A DNA stretch of 64,000 nt from Arachnopeziza araneosa (Eukaryota > Ascomycota > Leotiomycetes > Helotiales > Arachnopezizaceae). Made by a program: the position numbers and the translations under genes. The notes under the pieces were generated by a model. That model did not search any database and had not been told where the DNA came from. It worked only from the letters and a program-made list of their open reading frames with translations. Shown here in pieces: positions 44,863 through 56,149 of this stretch. Position 1 is the stretch's first letter, and each line of letters begins with the position of its first letter. The stretch is taken from assembly GCA_003988855.1 (NCBI GenBank), contig QYAI01000218.1, forward strand, positions 1,574-65,573, in the 5' to 3' direction.

Positions 44863-47466
44863 TTATTCAATGATATATTCTTGCACAGCTCCATCTATCC
44901 ACAGTTGATCCCACTCAGCTGTGGAGTAGCCTCTTTCCTGAGGTGACATGGTGGTCATTTCCACCAATCCCACAATCTTCCATCTTATCGGCTCATCTGG
45001 CATCATATATTCCGAGCTCCTCAGAACCAGGTGGTGGAAGCAGCCCGGCACAAACACAAGTTGATCAAACCAATCCGCATCGCCAACCCTCAAAAACCCA
45101 ACATTGCGGGTCCTCGTATCCCAGCTGTGCATTTCGTAACTATAAACCATTGTCATACCGCCTTCGTGGAGAAGCGCAGTTTCAAGAAGTATCAAACCCA
45201 TGTTAAGACAATCTTTGATCAGATCGACTGAGGTCGAGATCATTTGCTTTTCATCCTCCCGGAGCTTGCAGAACGACCTTTGGCACATGATGAGTCCAAT
45301 GAGTTCCAAAGCACTTGCCAACATAACTTTCCATTTGCTAGGGAGAGCGAGCCCCTTTTCGAAAGCGCCATGCCATGGGGATGATTGTAGATAGTCTAGA
45401 TGCTCTGGCCGCAAGACATGTACATCACCTCTGGACAATCCTGCAAGGTGCAGAGTTTTGCCACCGTTGGTGAATAAGAAGGAGTCTGAAGCCTGATCCT
45501 TCCTGTCTTGACTCGCGAAATCATAAGCCTGCCCACTAACTTCCCTTGTCCAATTCGGTACCCATGATGGCATCCTCTGGTCTTCATCCTCTCCACAATT
45601 CGCTGCATTGAGAAAGGCCAGTCTTCCGGTTTCTTTTGCCAAATACGATGCTATAGCAGTGAAGAAATCCACCCGATACAACTTTTCTCCTGATGCACTC
45701 GTCATAACCTTAATGATCTCCTTCTGCTCAGATGCAACAAATTCAGGCCGATTGATGGACCAAGACCTAATTCGAAGATTGTAAGACTGCATCCACAGCG
45801 AGCACATAAGAACGAAAACAAGGCTGACCACTTTTGTTGTGAAGCTAAGAATGCTCCATAACACACCCAAATGATTGATTATACTCTTGCGACCGTAAAT
45901 ACTGCTAATGCTTTCCGAATATCTGGCCGCCATGGGGACTTTGCTTGCTGTTGCACTTCCTGTGATGCCAAGCACGGCGTATATTCTATCTCGATCGTCA
46001 CTACATTTGAACTGACCAGCAGTCTTGAGTAGGACACGGTAAAGTTTGTGAGAGAAAGGAATCTTGTGGAAGCAATTTGCTTCATCAGGCACACCGGAGA
46101 AAATGTCCATAGCAGCTCGAAGAAGCACTTGACAGATATTTTCACTGGTGAAACCATCTCGATCTTCGAGTGGTGTGAAGCCAAAGCCTCTGACTGTATT
46201 TCTGAGGTTCTCACTCGATCTGAAGTTGTCTTCAAGCATTTTTTGTTCCCTATTTTCCGATAGGATATTGGCCTGAGCGGATGTAAAATCTTCCAAGTTG
46301 CACGTGCTTTGGCCGCATTGTATCTGAACACGTCCAGTGGCCAGCGCTACTTCCTGAATAACCCACAGTCTCTCCCACCAGCCTCTTCTAGCTAGCTCAC
46401 AGAGACCTGAGCTATACTCTCGAAAATCCTCCGCGGTACGCTGGTAGTACCAACTTAAATAAGTTCCTCGCCACCCACTTCGAACCAAAATATAACGAAA
46501 GGCCGCACGAATCGTACGCTGGTGATCACAATCTGCTTTCTCCCGTGGTGAGGACCCAGCGCATGTAATTTCCTCTTCAAACTCATGATATCCACCCAAC
46601 CACGCCACAGTGAGGGATGAATTGGCAAAAACCCACCCCATATGCTGGATCTGTATCGATTTTTCATGCTCGTTTCCTTGGTCGATACACAAAGCATCAA
46701 TCCACAATGTCCGAGCTTCATCTTCTCGTCGTAAGTACCGTAAAGCAAGCTCCAGGTTGGTCGTAACTGGGAACGTCTCGAAGTTCAAGAACTGTTTGTC
46801 TCCAGCGCTGAAATCCAACATGAAATGCCAAATCTTTGCTTCTAAAATCTCAACCAGAAGCTTGATCGCGTTCATGAACAAATCCCGAAGGGCATCGCCG
46901 CATAGAATGCACAGAAATAGCACAAGCATGTCACGAGAAATGAGTGACGGTATGCATCGCGGCATCAACCTCAGAGGAGAGGATTGAAGGAGACACCAGA
47001 GTAGGTAACTTCCAAGAATCCAACCAAAAATCCGCGAAGCGACGACATGCCGCTTCCCAACCTCTTCTAAGAAATTGGATGTTTTTACAGAGAAAAGAGT
47101 TGCTTCTTCAGGAAATGCTTTGGCCAGCTTTCCTGACACAGGCTCAGATGACGGCTCAAAACGTGCCACTCGAATTGGCTTTGAAATTGACTCATCACCC
47201 CATTGGTAAGAAAGCGCTTCATACCGCGTCTTGACTTTGAACGACCGTGTTTCCAAGACGCATTGGATTTCGTCGAGAAATTTCCCAGGGAGAAGGTGTA
47301 CGACCCGGTATTCCGATTCCGAGATTGGCTTGTATAAGCGTTCTCGGACATCACCCCGATCACAGTCTCGGGTATCACAGTCCATCGTACATGAAGCTAC
47401 CGTCGGGAAGGTGCCATTGTCGTTCAAGATTGGGAACCGAACTGCGAACTGACATGGGCATTCCAA
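44863..47466 (-). CDS. HET-domain protein with hydrophobic segments inserted in the domain
   Basis: One uninterrupted frame of 867 aa. The HET motifs are YEALSYQWGD (82-91), LWIDALCIDQ (254-263) and WWERLWVIQEVALA (about 360). In the HET gene at 26387-28160 the first two motifs are 45 residues apart; here they are 172 apart. The extra 120 or so residues (about 100-225) contain at least two membrane-like stretches (about 146-161 and 179-196) and a basic turn. A further hydrophobic stretch (about 535-565, SILSFTTKVVSLVFVLMCSLW) lies C-terminal. A short Cys-rich start (MECPCQF, CTMDCDTRDCDRGD) precedes the domain. This suggests a membrane-tethered HET protein. No stops or frameshifts suggest decay. 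Function in allorecognition is inferred from family only. Confidence 0.85.
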   Translation of the reverse strand: MECPCQFAVRFPILNDNGTFPTVASCTMDCDTRDCDRGDVRERLYKPISESEYRVVHLLPGKFLDEIQCVLETRSFKVKTRYEALSYQWGDESISKPIRVARFEPSSEPVSGKLAKAFPEEATLFSVKTSNFLEEVGKRHVVASRIFGWILGSYLLWCLLQSSPLRLMPRCIPSLISRDMLVLFLCILCGDALRDLFMNAIKLLVEILEAKIWHFMLDFSAGDKQFLNFETFPVTTNLELALRYLRREDEARTLWIDALCIDQGNEHEKSIQIQHMGWVFANSSLTVAWLGGYHEFEEEITCAGSSPREKADCDHQRTIRAAFRYILVRSGWRGTYLSWYYQRTAEDFREYSSGLCELARRGWWERLWVIQEVALATGRVQIQCGQSTCNLEDFTSAQANILSENREQKMLEDNFRSSENLRNTVRGFGFTPLEDRDGFTSENICQVLLRAAMDIFSGVPDEANCFHKIPFSHKLYRVLLKTAGQFKCSDDRDRIYAVLGITGSATASKVPMAARYSESISSIYGRKSIINHLGVLWSILSFTTKVVSLVFVLMCSLWMQSYNLRIRSWSINRPEFVASEQKEIIKVMTSASGEKLYRVDFFTAIASYLAKETGRLAFLNAANCGEDEDQRMPSWVPNWTREVSGQAYDFASQDRKDQASDSFLFTNGGKTLHLAGLSRGDVHVLRPEHLDYLQSSPWHGAFEKGLALPSKWKVMLASALELIGLIMCQRSFCKLREDEKQMISTSVDLIKDCLNMGLILLETALLHEGGMTMVYSYEMHSWDTRTRNVGFLRVGDADWFDQLVFVPGCFHHLVLRSSEYMMPDEPIRWKIVGLVEMTTMSPQERGYSTAEWDQLWIDGAVQEYIIE

Positions 47467-48593
47467 ATTTCTTATGTTTGGAGGTTTGTTTATTTAGTGG
47501 CGGTGTGACAGCGCATATCGCGACTTGTGGCTGGCTCGGGCCGCCTCCGTTGACGCCAGCCTCCCAACTGTAATCAAATATTTCGTTTTTTTAATGAATT
47601 AAATATCCAAATTTACTCGATAAATTGATATCTACTCCCTACTCCTACTCACTCTCCCACGTACTAGAGGTTCAAATTTTCAAAAATCCTTCCATTAATT
47701 CATCTTCCTAGCTTACTTTTCAATGTTGTGATTTCGTGCGAGTTGTGCAGGCGAATGGCGGTGTATAAAATAGTGGTGCAAAATTTTCAGGGGCACAATT
47801 CAGATGCTTGCGCTTTCTTGGTATCAATGGTTTCCCATGTAAAACTCATAATATAACCATATGGTGAGGAGATGTGGGCATCCTATCTACCATGTAGAAG
47901 GAGGTCAGCATACAGAGCCAGCAAGTAGCGTATCACGTGGGTAGCATTTCATGCTACAGTTGATTAAACTTGGCGAACGTATAATATCATACAAGTCTAT
48001 TTTACAAATAAAAAAGATGCAGTGTTTATTTGGTATCTTAAAAAAAAGGGAGGGGGCTTCTGATAGCGGATCGTATTCTGGTGTCACGTGCGATAGCCTC
48101 AATCGACGCCTTCCGCGGTAAGATCTTTGATGAAAGCGTGTGTGAAAGCTTCACAAGTACTCTAGCACCATAAACTTCCCACAGAATTCTCTAGGTCGAC
48201 CATTTCCACCCCTCCGCTATTACCCGAAGCATCGAGTAAATCTACGCCAGTTCTAAAGCGTCAAATTAAAACGAGCGACAATCATTTGCCATATTATCAA
48301 ATCAAAAACAGAGCACTTATAATTGTTGTTCTCCCACTTTTCTACTATTAAGATTTTTGTTGATGAATTAAAATCAATCTGCATTGAGAATCAGGCAGCT
48401 ATCGCAATACCCCGAGTGAAATATCTATTCCTGCACCTGCAGATAGCTCTCCACCGCAACCCCTAAGACTTCGTAGAAAATAAATCGTCTTTCATCCATA
48501 ACTTGGAACCCATTTTTGGGCTAGTTCTATTTTATTCCTGCTATCCACTCGTATCAGTACCAGTTCCAGTAAGGAACGTCACCACCTCTCCCT
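47467..48593. other. intergenic region without supported gene
   Basis: AT-rich. TCACGTG boxes at about 47934 and 48083. No coding feature. Confidence 0.45.
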
Positions 48594-49327
48594 TCATGTT
48601 GACCATTTGCCTCTCCCGCCTTTGTTTCTCTTCCCAGAGATCATCACTGCACAACAACTAGGCCATAGCTAGGCGATGAAATCAATTAGCTCAAGGCGGT
48701 TAAGTTTGAGTTAATCTCCGCTCCCCTCAAATAGCCACTTCAAACTTGAAGAAGAAAGGTCGGAAAGACTTACTGCTTCATCTTCACATCCAGTACCCGT
48801 GTGACGACACTCGCTAACGCAAGTCCTACAAGTATTATTGCAGCAATATTCATCAATGATAACTTGCCTCTCTTCTAGTTCTTCAACCAGGTTCTTGGAG
48901 TTCTCAGTAACCTCGCTGATATGTTGTGTTTGTCCAGGTTGATATTTTTCAACTTCCTTTGGCTTTACAGAAAATGGAGTCTCAATTGCAACGATTTCGC
49001 CTTGTTGGTTATGGTATTGAATTTCTTTGCTACTGGAGGCTGCTGATACCATCACAGCGCAGCAGCTAGGATAGAACTAGAATGTTAGCTAGCGGGATGT
49101 CTTTTGATATCCAGGTGGCGATTGTGCCTTACCCAGTCGCAGCTCTCTGTGCTGCTGCATGGGTAACCACAGTGATTGCAGCCGTTGGTACAGCATAGTT
49201 GCTCCACAATGACTTGGCGATCGGAATGGGCGAGAGAGTGGTCAGAGGTCGGGGCTGCGGAAGTGAGGAGGCTAAAGGTACTAATAACCAAGACGATACC
49301 GACGCAAAAGAAGTTGAGCAGTTGCAT
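48594..49327 (-). CDS. secreted two-module cysteine-rich protein
   Basis: Family not recognised. Exons 49327-49133, 49076-48774 and 48668-48594 give 190 aa. Residues 1-24 are a signal peptide (MQLLNFFCVGIVLVIS...SAA). Two copies of one module follow: RQVIVEQLCC...PSCCAVMVS (37-75) and RQVIIDEYCC...PSCCAVMIS (135-176). Cysteine spacing is CC-x3-C-x2-C-x3-C-x5-C-x6-CC in the first and CC-x3-C-x2-C-x3-C-x6-C-x8-CC in the second, eight cysteines each. Both introns are phase 0 and fall between the sixth cysteine and PSCC, so a two-exon unit was duplicated. A polar linker with Lys/Glu joins the modules. TCACGTGA occurs 440 bp upstream. An effector or defence-type role is inference. The second intron (105 bp) is the less certain join, but the PSCCAVM match supports it. 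Confidence 0.78.
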
Positions 49328-50848
49328 GTTTGTTGTTTCAGTGGCAATATGATAAGATAGATTCAATTTCTATATGGATTATCAATAGCGTTATTAGGTT
49401 GAGATTAAGGTAGGCTGTAGTGGGATGAGTGTAGCTGGGAGCCCTGGGATGTTATGGTTGTAATAGGGAAGAGGAAATATCGTAGTTGAAAGACTTGGTG
49501 TTTGAAGAGAGGTTGTAATTGCGTGGAAATGGAAGTCAAGGACGAGGCTCAAGGTTGAAGAAAAGAAGACGGTCATTTACAAAATACTAGTGTAACGGCA
49601 CAAGCACGAACACTGCTGCGAGAGGTATGTGGGAGTACCCCGAATGTAGTCTGAATATGTTCCTACTTATAGGCTAGCTACGAAGGAAAAGAAAAAGTTA
49701 AGAAGAGAAGGAACTCTCTCTGGAAGGGTCCATTCCAAGTCCACCCTGAACCTATTCAGGGGTCATCACGTGAGCAGCACGTGGTCAGAACTGATGCGGG
49801 TTCTTACAACTAGAGAATTTAAGAGAAATTAAATTGGTCCTAAGATATAATACCTTTCAAGCAGAGAACTAATCTACTTAACGCACAGGGAAGAGATGGA
49901 ACGTGATGCTGTAATTGGGAAATCTGGATAAGATGAGATCGAAACGCCTCTTGTATATTTCGACTACATTTTCTGCTGCAGCCTACTCAGTTCTGCAAGT
50001 TTACGGTGTTTAAAATTTGTTGGTCCAGAAAGATTTCAAAAAATTTGAGTTCACTAGTAGCTGTAAAACCCATGATTTTCATCCTGAGGTTAAAGAATGT
50101 GGATGCTCCCCTTGCCGCAGCGAAGGGCAGATCTCCACGACGAGCTCCTCAATAGTATCAGGTCGTATCGTATACTCTAAGCATCCATCTTCTCTCATTA
50201 GAAGACGTCTCTTCTACTTTGAAGTCAAATTAAAATAGTGCACTTCATCCCTATAAATTGAAACAACAAAAACACTTTAGCATTCGAAACTTCGCTCAGA
50301 CTCTATTGCGGTTAGCAGATGCTACCTCTTCAACTCCTGACTAAATCTCTTGAAAGTTAGCGTGATGTTTCAAATAAGTCTTTAGATCGCAACCAAGTAG
50401 AATTTTCTACTTTAGCTTAGGAGCTCCTACCCACCTCCGTCTCGTTTAAATACGAGTTTTGGGCTTTGCTAGCCATATCTGGACAAACAACTCTCTTGCG
50501 TGAAAATTATCTTAAAGAGTCCTTAATATATTATATTCACGGATGTTTACAGAAAAAGCAAGTTCAATCTCATCATTAAGTGTCACGTTATCGATTTCAA
50601 CTCTCAATGACGTTATCTTAATTCTCACAATCCCTTTGAAAACATAGACCAAATCTCAAGCAGCTTCAACATAAGTTGCCTGTAATCACAAACTCTTGAG
50701 TATATCTCTGAGTTTCAGTAACACTCAAAGGCTTCCGCATTAATATCAATTATAATTATGAATTTTTAGATCCACACAAATTTGCCTGTGGGGCAGTCGG
50801 AAATATCAAAGTATTTGAATTTTTTTTTTATTTGCCAGATTGAATACA
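49328..50848. other. intergenic region: promoter of the two-module gene and 3' flank of cupin gene
   Basis: No supported gene. TCACGTGA at 49766-49773 with a second CACGTG at 49778-49783. Confidence 0.45.
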
Positions 50849-51680
50849 TTAGTACTTAATACCACATCTGTCCAAGCATTCTTTCGCCCCGAGAGCAAAT
50901 GCCGGCGGTATGGTGGTCACGAATTGAGCAATGTTAGTGTGGTCTAAGAAACTTGGGAAACCTAAATCCGCATCCACGACATCGGGATTAACACCAAAGA
51001 AATTCTGCGCTGTCCGACTCAACCCAGGCTGAAGAATAAAATAATTAGCATTTGACATCTCAAGAAAGGTTCAAAAGCAATGAGAAAAAAATATTGATGA
51101 AACTCACATCCTCACTACTGAAAGCAGCTATGAACACTGCTGGTTCACAATTGTCGTTGAACTCGTAATGAATGCTACCCATGGGGAAGATCGCTCCTTC
51201 ATACAAATCGATCACGGTTGTCAATTCTGTATTTTCTCCTTCTTCTTGAATGAATCCTGTCTTGATATTGTTCCCGGATGCAATGATCAAGAACTCCGTA
51301 GCACGAGGATGGGTGTGAGGTGTGTTCATTCCGCAGGGATTTAGAAATCCCACAGAGGCAGCGACTCCGAGGCCAATCAGGGCAGGGAAATTCTTTCGAT
51401 TTGCCAAGACTCCTGATCCACCACGTCCGGTTCCTCCACCGGGGTTAGGATTAGCATTGAGGTTGAAATTGTACTTAAACCACTGGTCGGATGGACCTTG
51501 TGCTTTGAGGATGCTGAATCGATCAGCGACTGTGGGGGCGAGTTCTAACTCCTGAGTTAAGGTCTTGTTATATGCGGGATTGGTGTCGTTGCTTGACTGC
51601 CTTGATTGAAGTGGAAGAGTAGCACCAAAAGTGAGTGCTGCGAAGCTGAGAGTTTGCACAAAGAGTAGAGGAGCATGCAT
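50849..51680 (-). CDS. secreted spherulin-like germin/cupin protein
   Basis: Exons 51680-51108 and 51028-50849 give 250 aa. The first ~20 residues are a signal peptide (MHAPLLFVQTLSFAALTFGA). The cupin metal site is complete: His122, His124 and Glu129 in PHTHPRATEF and His171 in GSIHYEFND. Family members (spherulin 1 of Physarum, plant germins) bind manganese or other metals; some are oxalate oxidases or superoxide dismutases, but the activity here is not predictable. The 79-bp intron (GTGAGT, TTCAG) restores SSEDPGLSRTAQNFFGVNP, the standard C-terminal helix region. Upstream in-frame codons before 51680 lack a signal sequence. Confidence 0.88.
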
Positions 51681-52931
51681 CTTGTAGAGTATATCGGAGA
51701 CAAAAAGTACCAATTCAGGATGGATGAGAAATTCAGAGCAGCGCTCACATTTTATAATTTGGCCGGAGAGATCGCAGGAACGAATCCATGGTTTGTTCGT
51801 AAAGATCTGCAAGGCTAGATGCTTTGCTAGCTTGCCATCCCGACGCATCTAGGTACTATGAGGCATCTTGGGGCAGTAGAAATTTTACGTGAAATAGCCC
51901 CGCTATCTGCATCATCCTTGGTCGAGTACGAGATCCACATCGATGGTAATGGGGCTGACTTTCAGCGCCAAACCGAGCTACAAGATTGGTGATTAAATCA
52001 GCCACGGATGCGCGTTAAGTCTAAGCGCTTATCCGCTAAAGCTTTTGGGATCGTGCTTACTGTGCATTGCACAAGGGAAGACGGGTTCTCGGGATCCCCA
52101 TGCGGCGCAGTGCAGAATGCAAGTTTTCCTGATTTTTTGCATTGCATTGAGTGGTCAACGAGCGAGTGAGAAAACCTTATTGGAAAATGGGGAATCCCGA
52201 AAACCCCGAGTACCTGTAGAACTCATAAGACTTTCGGCCAACATGTAAAGCGAACCGCAGAATTCCATCCCAAAAATCTTAAGGGGAGGAGCTGGCGATG
52301 CATAAGCCACTAAGCACTCAATTAGCCAGGTACAGGAGCTCGAAGTATTGCGAGATTCCTTGAAAGGATTGAACCTTGTCAAATCCTGCAAGTTTATAGC
52401 AATAGTAGCTTTTTTGGTGTAAGGAAATGCTCTAATTGCGGTGTGCTAGGAGTGCATGCATGGTTTGCATCCCAGCAACCAGATGCATACTATGCTCTTT
52501 AGCTGTCTAAATTCTAGGACGTCTTCTTGTCTACCAATATTGATTACATTCTCAGCCACACTGATCTTCCATTCTCTGAACAGTGTTGCATATCAAGTCG
52601 TTACGAATAAAGCTTTCGTAATTCCAAGGCTGTATTATATAATTACAGCCTGATAGGAAATTTTAAATAATAGGAGACTCGAATCGAAAATCAAGAAGAC
52701 ATAAGTGATCAGATAAATGCAATGATATTGGTTTTTAATATCACTCACACTAAAGTCATTGACTGGCATTCCAGAGAGGGCAATTGAGTATATACTTAAT
52801 ACCTTTGCTTTAGCTTGCTTGAAGGGCAACAGATCCAATAAATATGGAGATAAGGATGACATGAAAAGCGAAAGCTATTTTTGTGATGAAGAGTCAAGGG
52901 GTTGGACTCTAGACACACATCAAAACTCAAA
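51681..52931. other. intergenic region without supported gene
   Basis: Cupin promoter on its left; no coding feature in the remainder. Confidence 0.45.
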
Positions 52932-55649
52932 CTAAACAATATCAGTCCTTTGGCGCTCCACGCTCTCCATCCAATCCAAACTCCACATCGACCCCATACC
53001 AACCCGGTTGAAGACATTTTCAAGCACTGGATCTTTTGTTAAGACCAACCCCCAATGCTGAGTGTTTGGTGCAGTCCAATACTCATTCTCTGCCAAATAG
53101 AGGAAGAAGACTGATTCCGTTCTCCCAAGCGCATCTCGATCATCATCAAATTCAATCCAACCATTTGGCTCCTCATCCTCCAAGCCAATTGCGTATCCTT
53201 GAACAAGGGGCTGGCGGTACGAAATTCGAGCCGTTTCTCCTATAAGGTCTAAGGTAGGAATCTTTTCCATTTGAAACAGGATAAGATGGTCAATGATTAC
53301 TCTCTTTGCTTTGATGCTCAAGATTCCAGTAGCTTTATCGACCCCAAGAACCTCGCAATGTGAACAGAGACCATCATCAGGGCGGTTATTGTCAAAATCT
53401 CTGAATCTGAGCCACGCAGCACCACCGCAGGATGCCCACGACCACGAGGGACAAAACGTACTCTTTTTACCCATTCGATATGATGCCCAGAGAATGTACT
53501 CTGGAATATCGACTAGCCATATTCCAAAGAAATATGTGTCAAGCGTGTAAGAGTTATTTTTCGCTTTAACTATTTCCTTCGCGAGGCCGTACAAGGAAAC
53601 TAGACGATCTTGCTCGAATGTAAAGGCCCGTAAGGAATGATCTGTAATGATTCTACCCCATTCCGTGGCCCAATCACGCTCAGTAGGACGTCGGCCTATA
53701 ACCTGTTGTCCGGTCTCATCCTCTGCCCTGTCTTTGCACACCCAAATCATCCCCTCCTCCAGGAAGTGGACGATGCGTCGGGAAAGGATCATTTCTTGTG
53801 TGCACCACCCTCGCTGTGCAAGTGGAGTTAGAGCAAGTTCCATATGTTTCATAAAGGGCTCTTGTCGCCATTCGAGACCAATAGAGTAGTTTCCCAGGTT
53901 TTCACGAAGTGCAGAGTCTTCTTTTCCTACGATAAAAGGAATCTGGACTGAAGGGAATTTTATTCTAGAGTATGGCCTCTCAACAAAAAGGCCATGCGTA
54001 GAATCAGGAGCTGCAGAAGCAGCAAGTGTGATAATCGCATGTTCGTACACCATACCCATCATTTCAGATTCTCTCCGCCAATCATCCTGATCGTCTTGTA
54101 CAATACAAAGCGAGTCGATCCAGAGAAATCGAAGTCCAAGTGCTCTGGTGGCTATAATTGCATCCTGAAATGTCTTGGGCATGGTCGACATGGGAATACT
54201 CTCTAGATGCCGAGCTAGAGTCTGACGAGTCGTTTTCAGCGGATGGTTCTCTTGTTTTCCCCAGCAATGGCTGAGTGCAACCCACTGTCCTTCCGAAGCA
54301 CCACTTGTTTCAATAAGCTTTGGGTCGCTGTCACTGTTGGCCAATCCTAGGTCGATGACACGAGTTGGTAGTTTGTGGAGCTCGTCTTTTGGAATATGCT
54401 GATGTGAGATGGTGTCTCTGCATGATTCGTGACGCGATTGGCAGTGATTAAGCCATTGTTTGAGTTGTTTTAGGGCTTCTGGAGAACCAGAATTGTGCAG
54501 CGGCTGGCGCGTCGAAATATATGGCTGTAGTTTTGAAGCTACTGACAGTTTAGTTAGGTCTACTTAAAAATCATTAAACCTACTAGTAGAAGTGAAGATA
54601 TTCAATTTAGTGAATACGACTTTTCTATCCCTAGTCTCCTCATCAATCATACTCGCTGGTTTCTGCCATATTACACGAATGTTCCCGAGAAAGTATGAAT
54701 GTTTATTTCCGTTATTGTAGCTGTCGCCTGTCTCAATCATAAGATAAATTGAATCTTGGCTATTGCGAATTCCCTCTAAGATCCGTGTGAACTCTTGGTC
54801 TCCTCCCCCGACTCTAATACTCACTATTGTCGAGATCAGATCTCCTGTTGGCTGGTCCAGGGGATAACCATATTTTCGACGCGAGTCTAAAATGATAGCC
54901 ACTCTCAATAATTCACAAAACGGACAGTTTTTGGCAGATTCGAGAAGAGCGCTAGCATTCGAATGGTGTCGTATAACATTAGGTGGAAGCGTATCTGTCG
55001 GTTCAACACTTTCTGGAGGAAGGAAACGTAAGCCATCCGAGAAAGCTTCAGTAGGATTCCCCTTCAGATCACGCTTAGGCCAAAACGCATCAAAGGCTCT
55101 CCATTTTCCTGTCCCGTTGCTATGCAGAAACGCGGCAATTTCTTCCGAGACGGAGAGGCAGACATGGCACAACTCGGTGCGAGATGCAAGTAAAGAGCAA
55201 ACAGCATCAACTTGCTCGGACAGAGACTTTGCACTGAGAATCCTCCGATCCAATTCCCGCTCGTCTTCTAACGCGAGCATGAATGCAATTTGCTTGAACA
55301 GCTGCGAAGACTCGATCATTTGTTCCATGCCAACCCGTAAGCCACTGAGCAAACTAGCCGAGGCGACCTCGCGAGCCAACGCAGCATCGGCCACGGCATT
55401 CGTCTCTGCTCGAAGCATGTTTCGTGTGATATCGAGATACTTTTCAACAGTTGATATCATTGATTGCGCGAAGCCGCGTGTACGATCACGCTCAGTAATC
55501 ATTATATCTGTGAGTTTGAGGGCTGATCGGACGCCATTAAGTGCATGCATTATTCCTGCTGCTTGCTCGGCTTCTCCGACTTGTTCATTTTCCTGGGTCT
55601 CTTCGACTTCATTCTCGGCGTTGGCAAGTATAACATCCTCGTCTGACAT
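52932..55649 (-). CDS. large HET-domain protein with N-terminal helical region
   Basis: Exon 1 is 55649-54584 and exon 2 is 54541-52932; 891 aa. The 42-bp intron joins two frames that each look like halves of one HET protein. Residues ~1-190 are Glu/Ala/Leu-rich and helical, with no known domain, unlike the short N-termini of most HET proteins. A CPFCELL segment (~240), the CESCRDT-type block (HESCRDT) and LPTRVIDLG lead into the HET core ALSHCWGK (about 444-451), LRFLWIDSLCIVQDD (about 491-505) and RGWCTQEMILSRRIVHF. Downstream are CPSWSWAS and a long C-terminal tail. This subtype (ALSHCWG) differs from the YEALSYxWGD type of the other two HET genes here. Role in non-self recognition is inferred from family. 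Confidence 0.87.
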
Positions 55650-56149
55650 ATTTTCGAACTTTTGTAAGAGAGAAACCCGAAAGCGTCTAAAATGGCAGGT
55701 CTAGAATATTTAAATTTAGGATGACTTGCTGTAATATTGCAATAATGAACACAACATACCTCTTAGTTTAAACGACGAGAAATTAAAAGTTCGTAGAAAA
55801 ACCTTTAGAGGGTATCAGAGCTAGAATGATATACCTTGCAAATGATTGCTGCGCCACCACAGAGTGGCTAGGCACCTCGAATTTGCCTGCAGATCAGGCT
55901 GTGAACCATGGCAGATCGCATCAAACATTCGCTAACGCGGTCATACGACCGCCAAATTTGTGGCCTAGTGTTTGTGTGTATTTCACCTAAACTTGTGCTG
56001 TCGATAGATGATGAATTTCTCCGTTGTCTGTCTACCAGATAAATATTTTGGGTAGAAAAGAATATCATAGAGGAAGTACATCTTTCTTTCTTAGTTCTTG
56101 ACTCGAGAGATTTTTGTGTAAGTTAAGGTATATAATTGAATTTAGAAAA
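55650..56149. other. intergenic region between HET and GH28 genes
   Basis: No supported gene. Confidence 0.5.
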
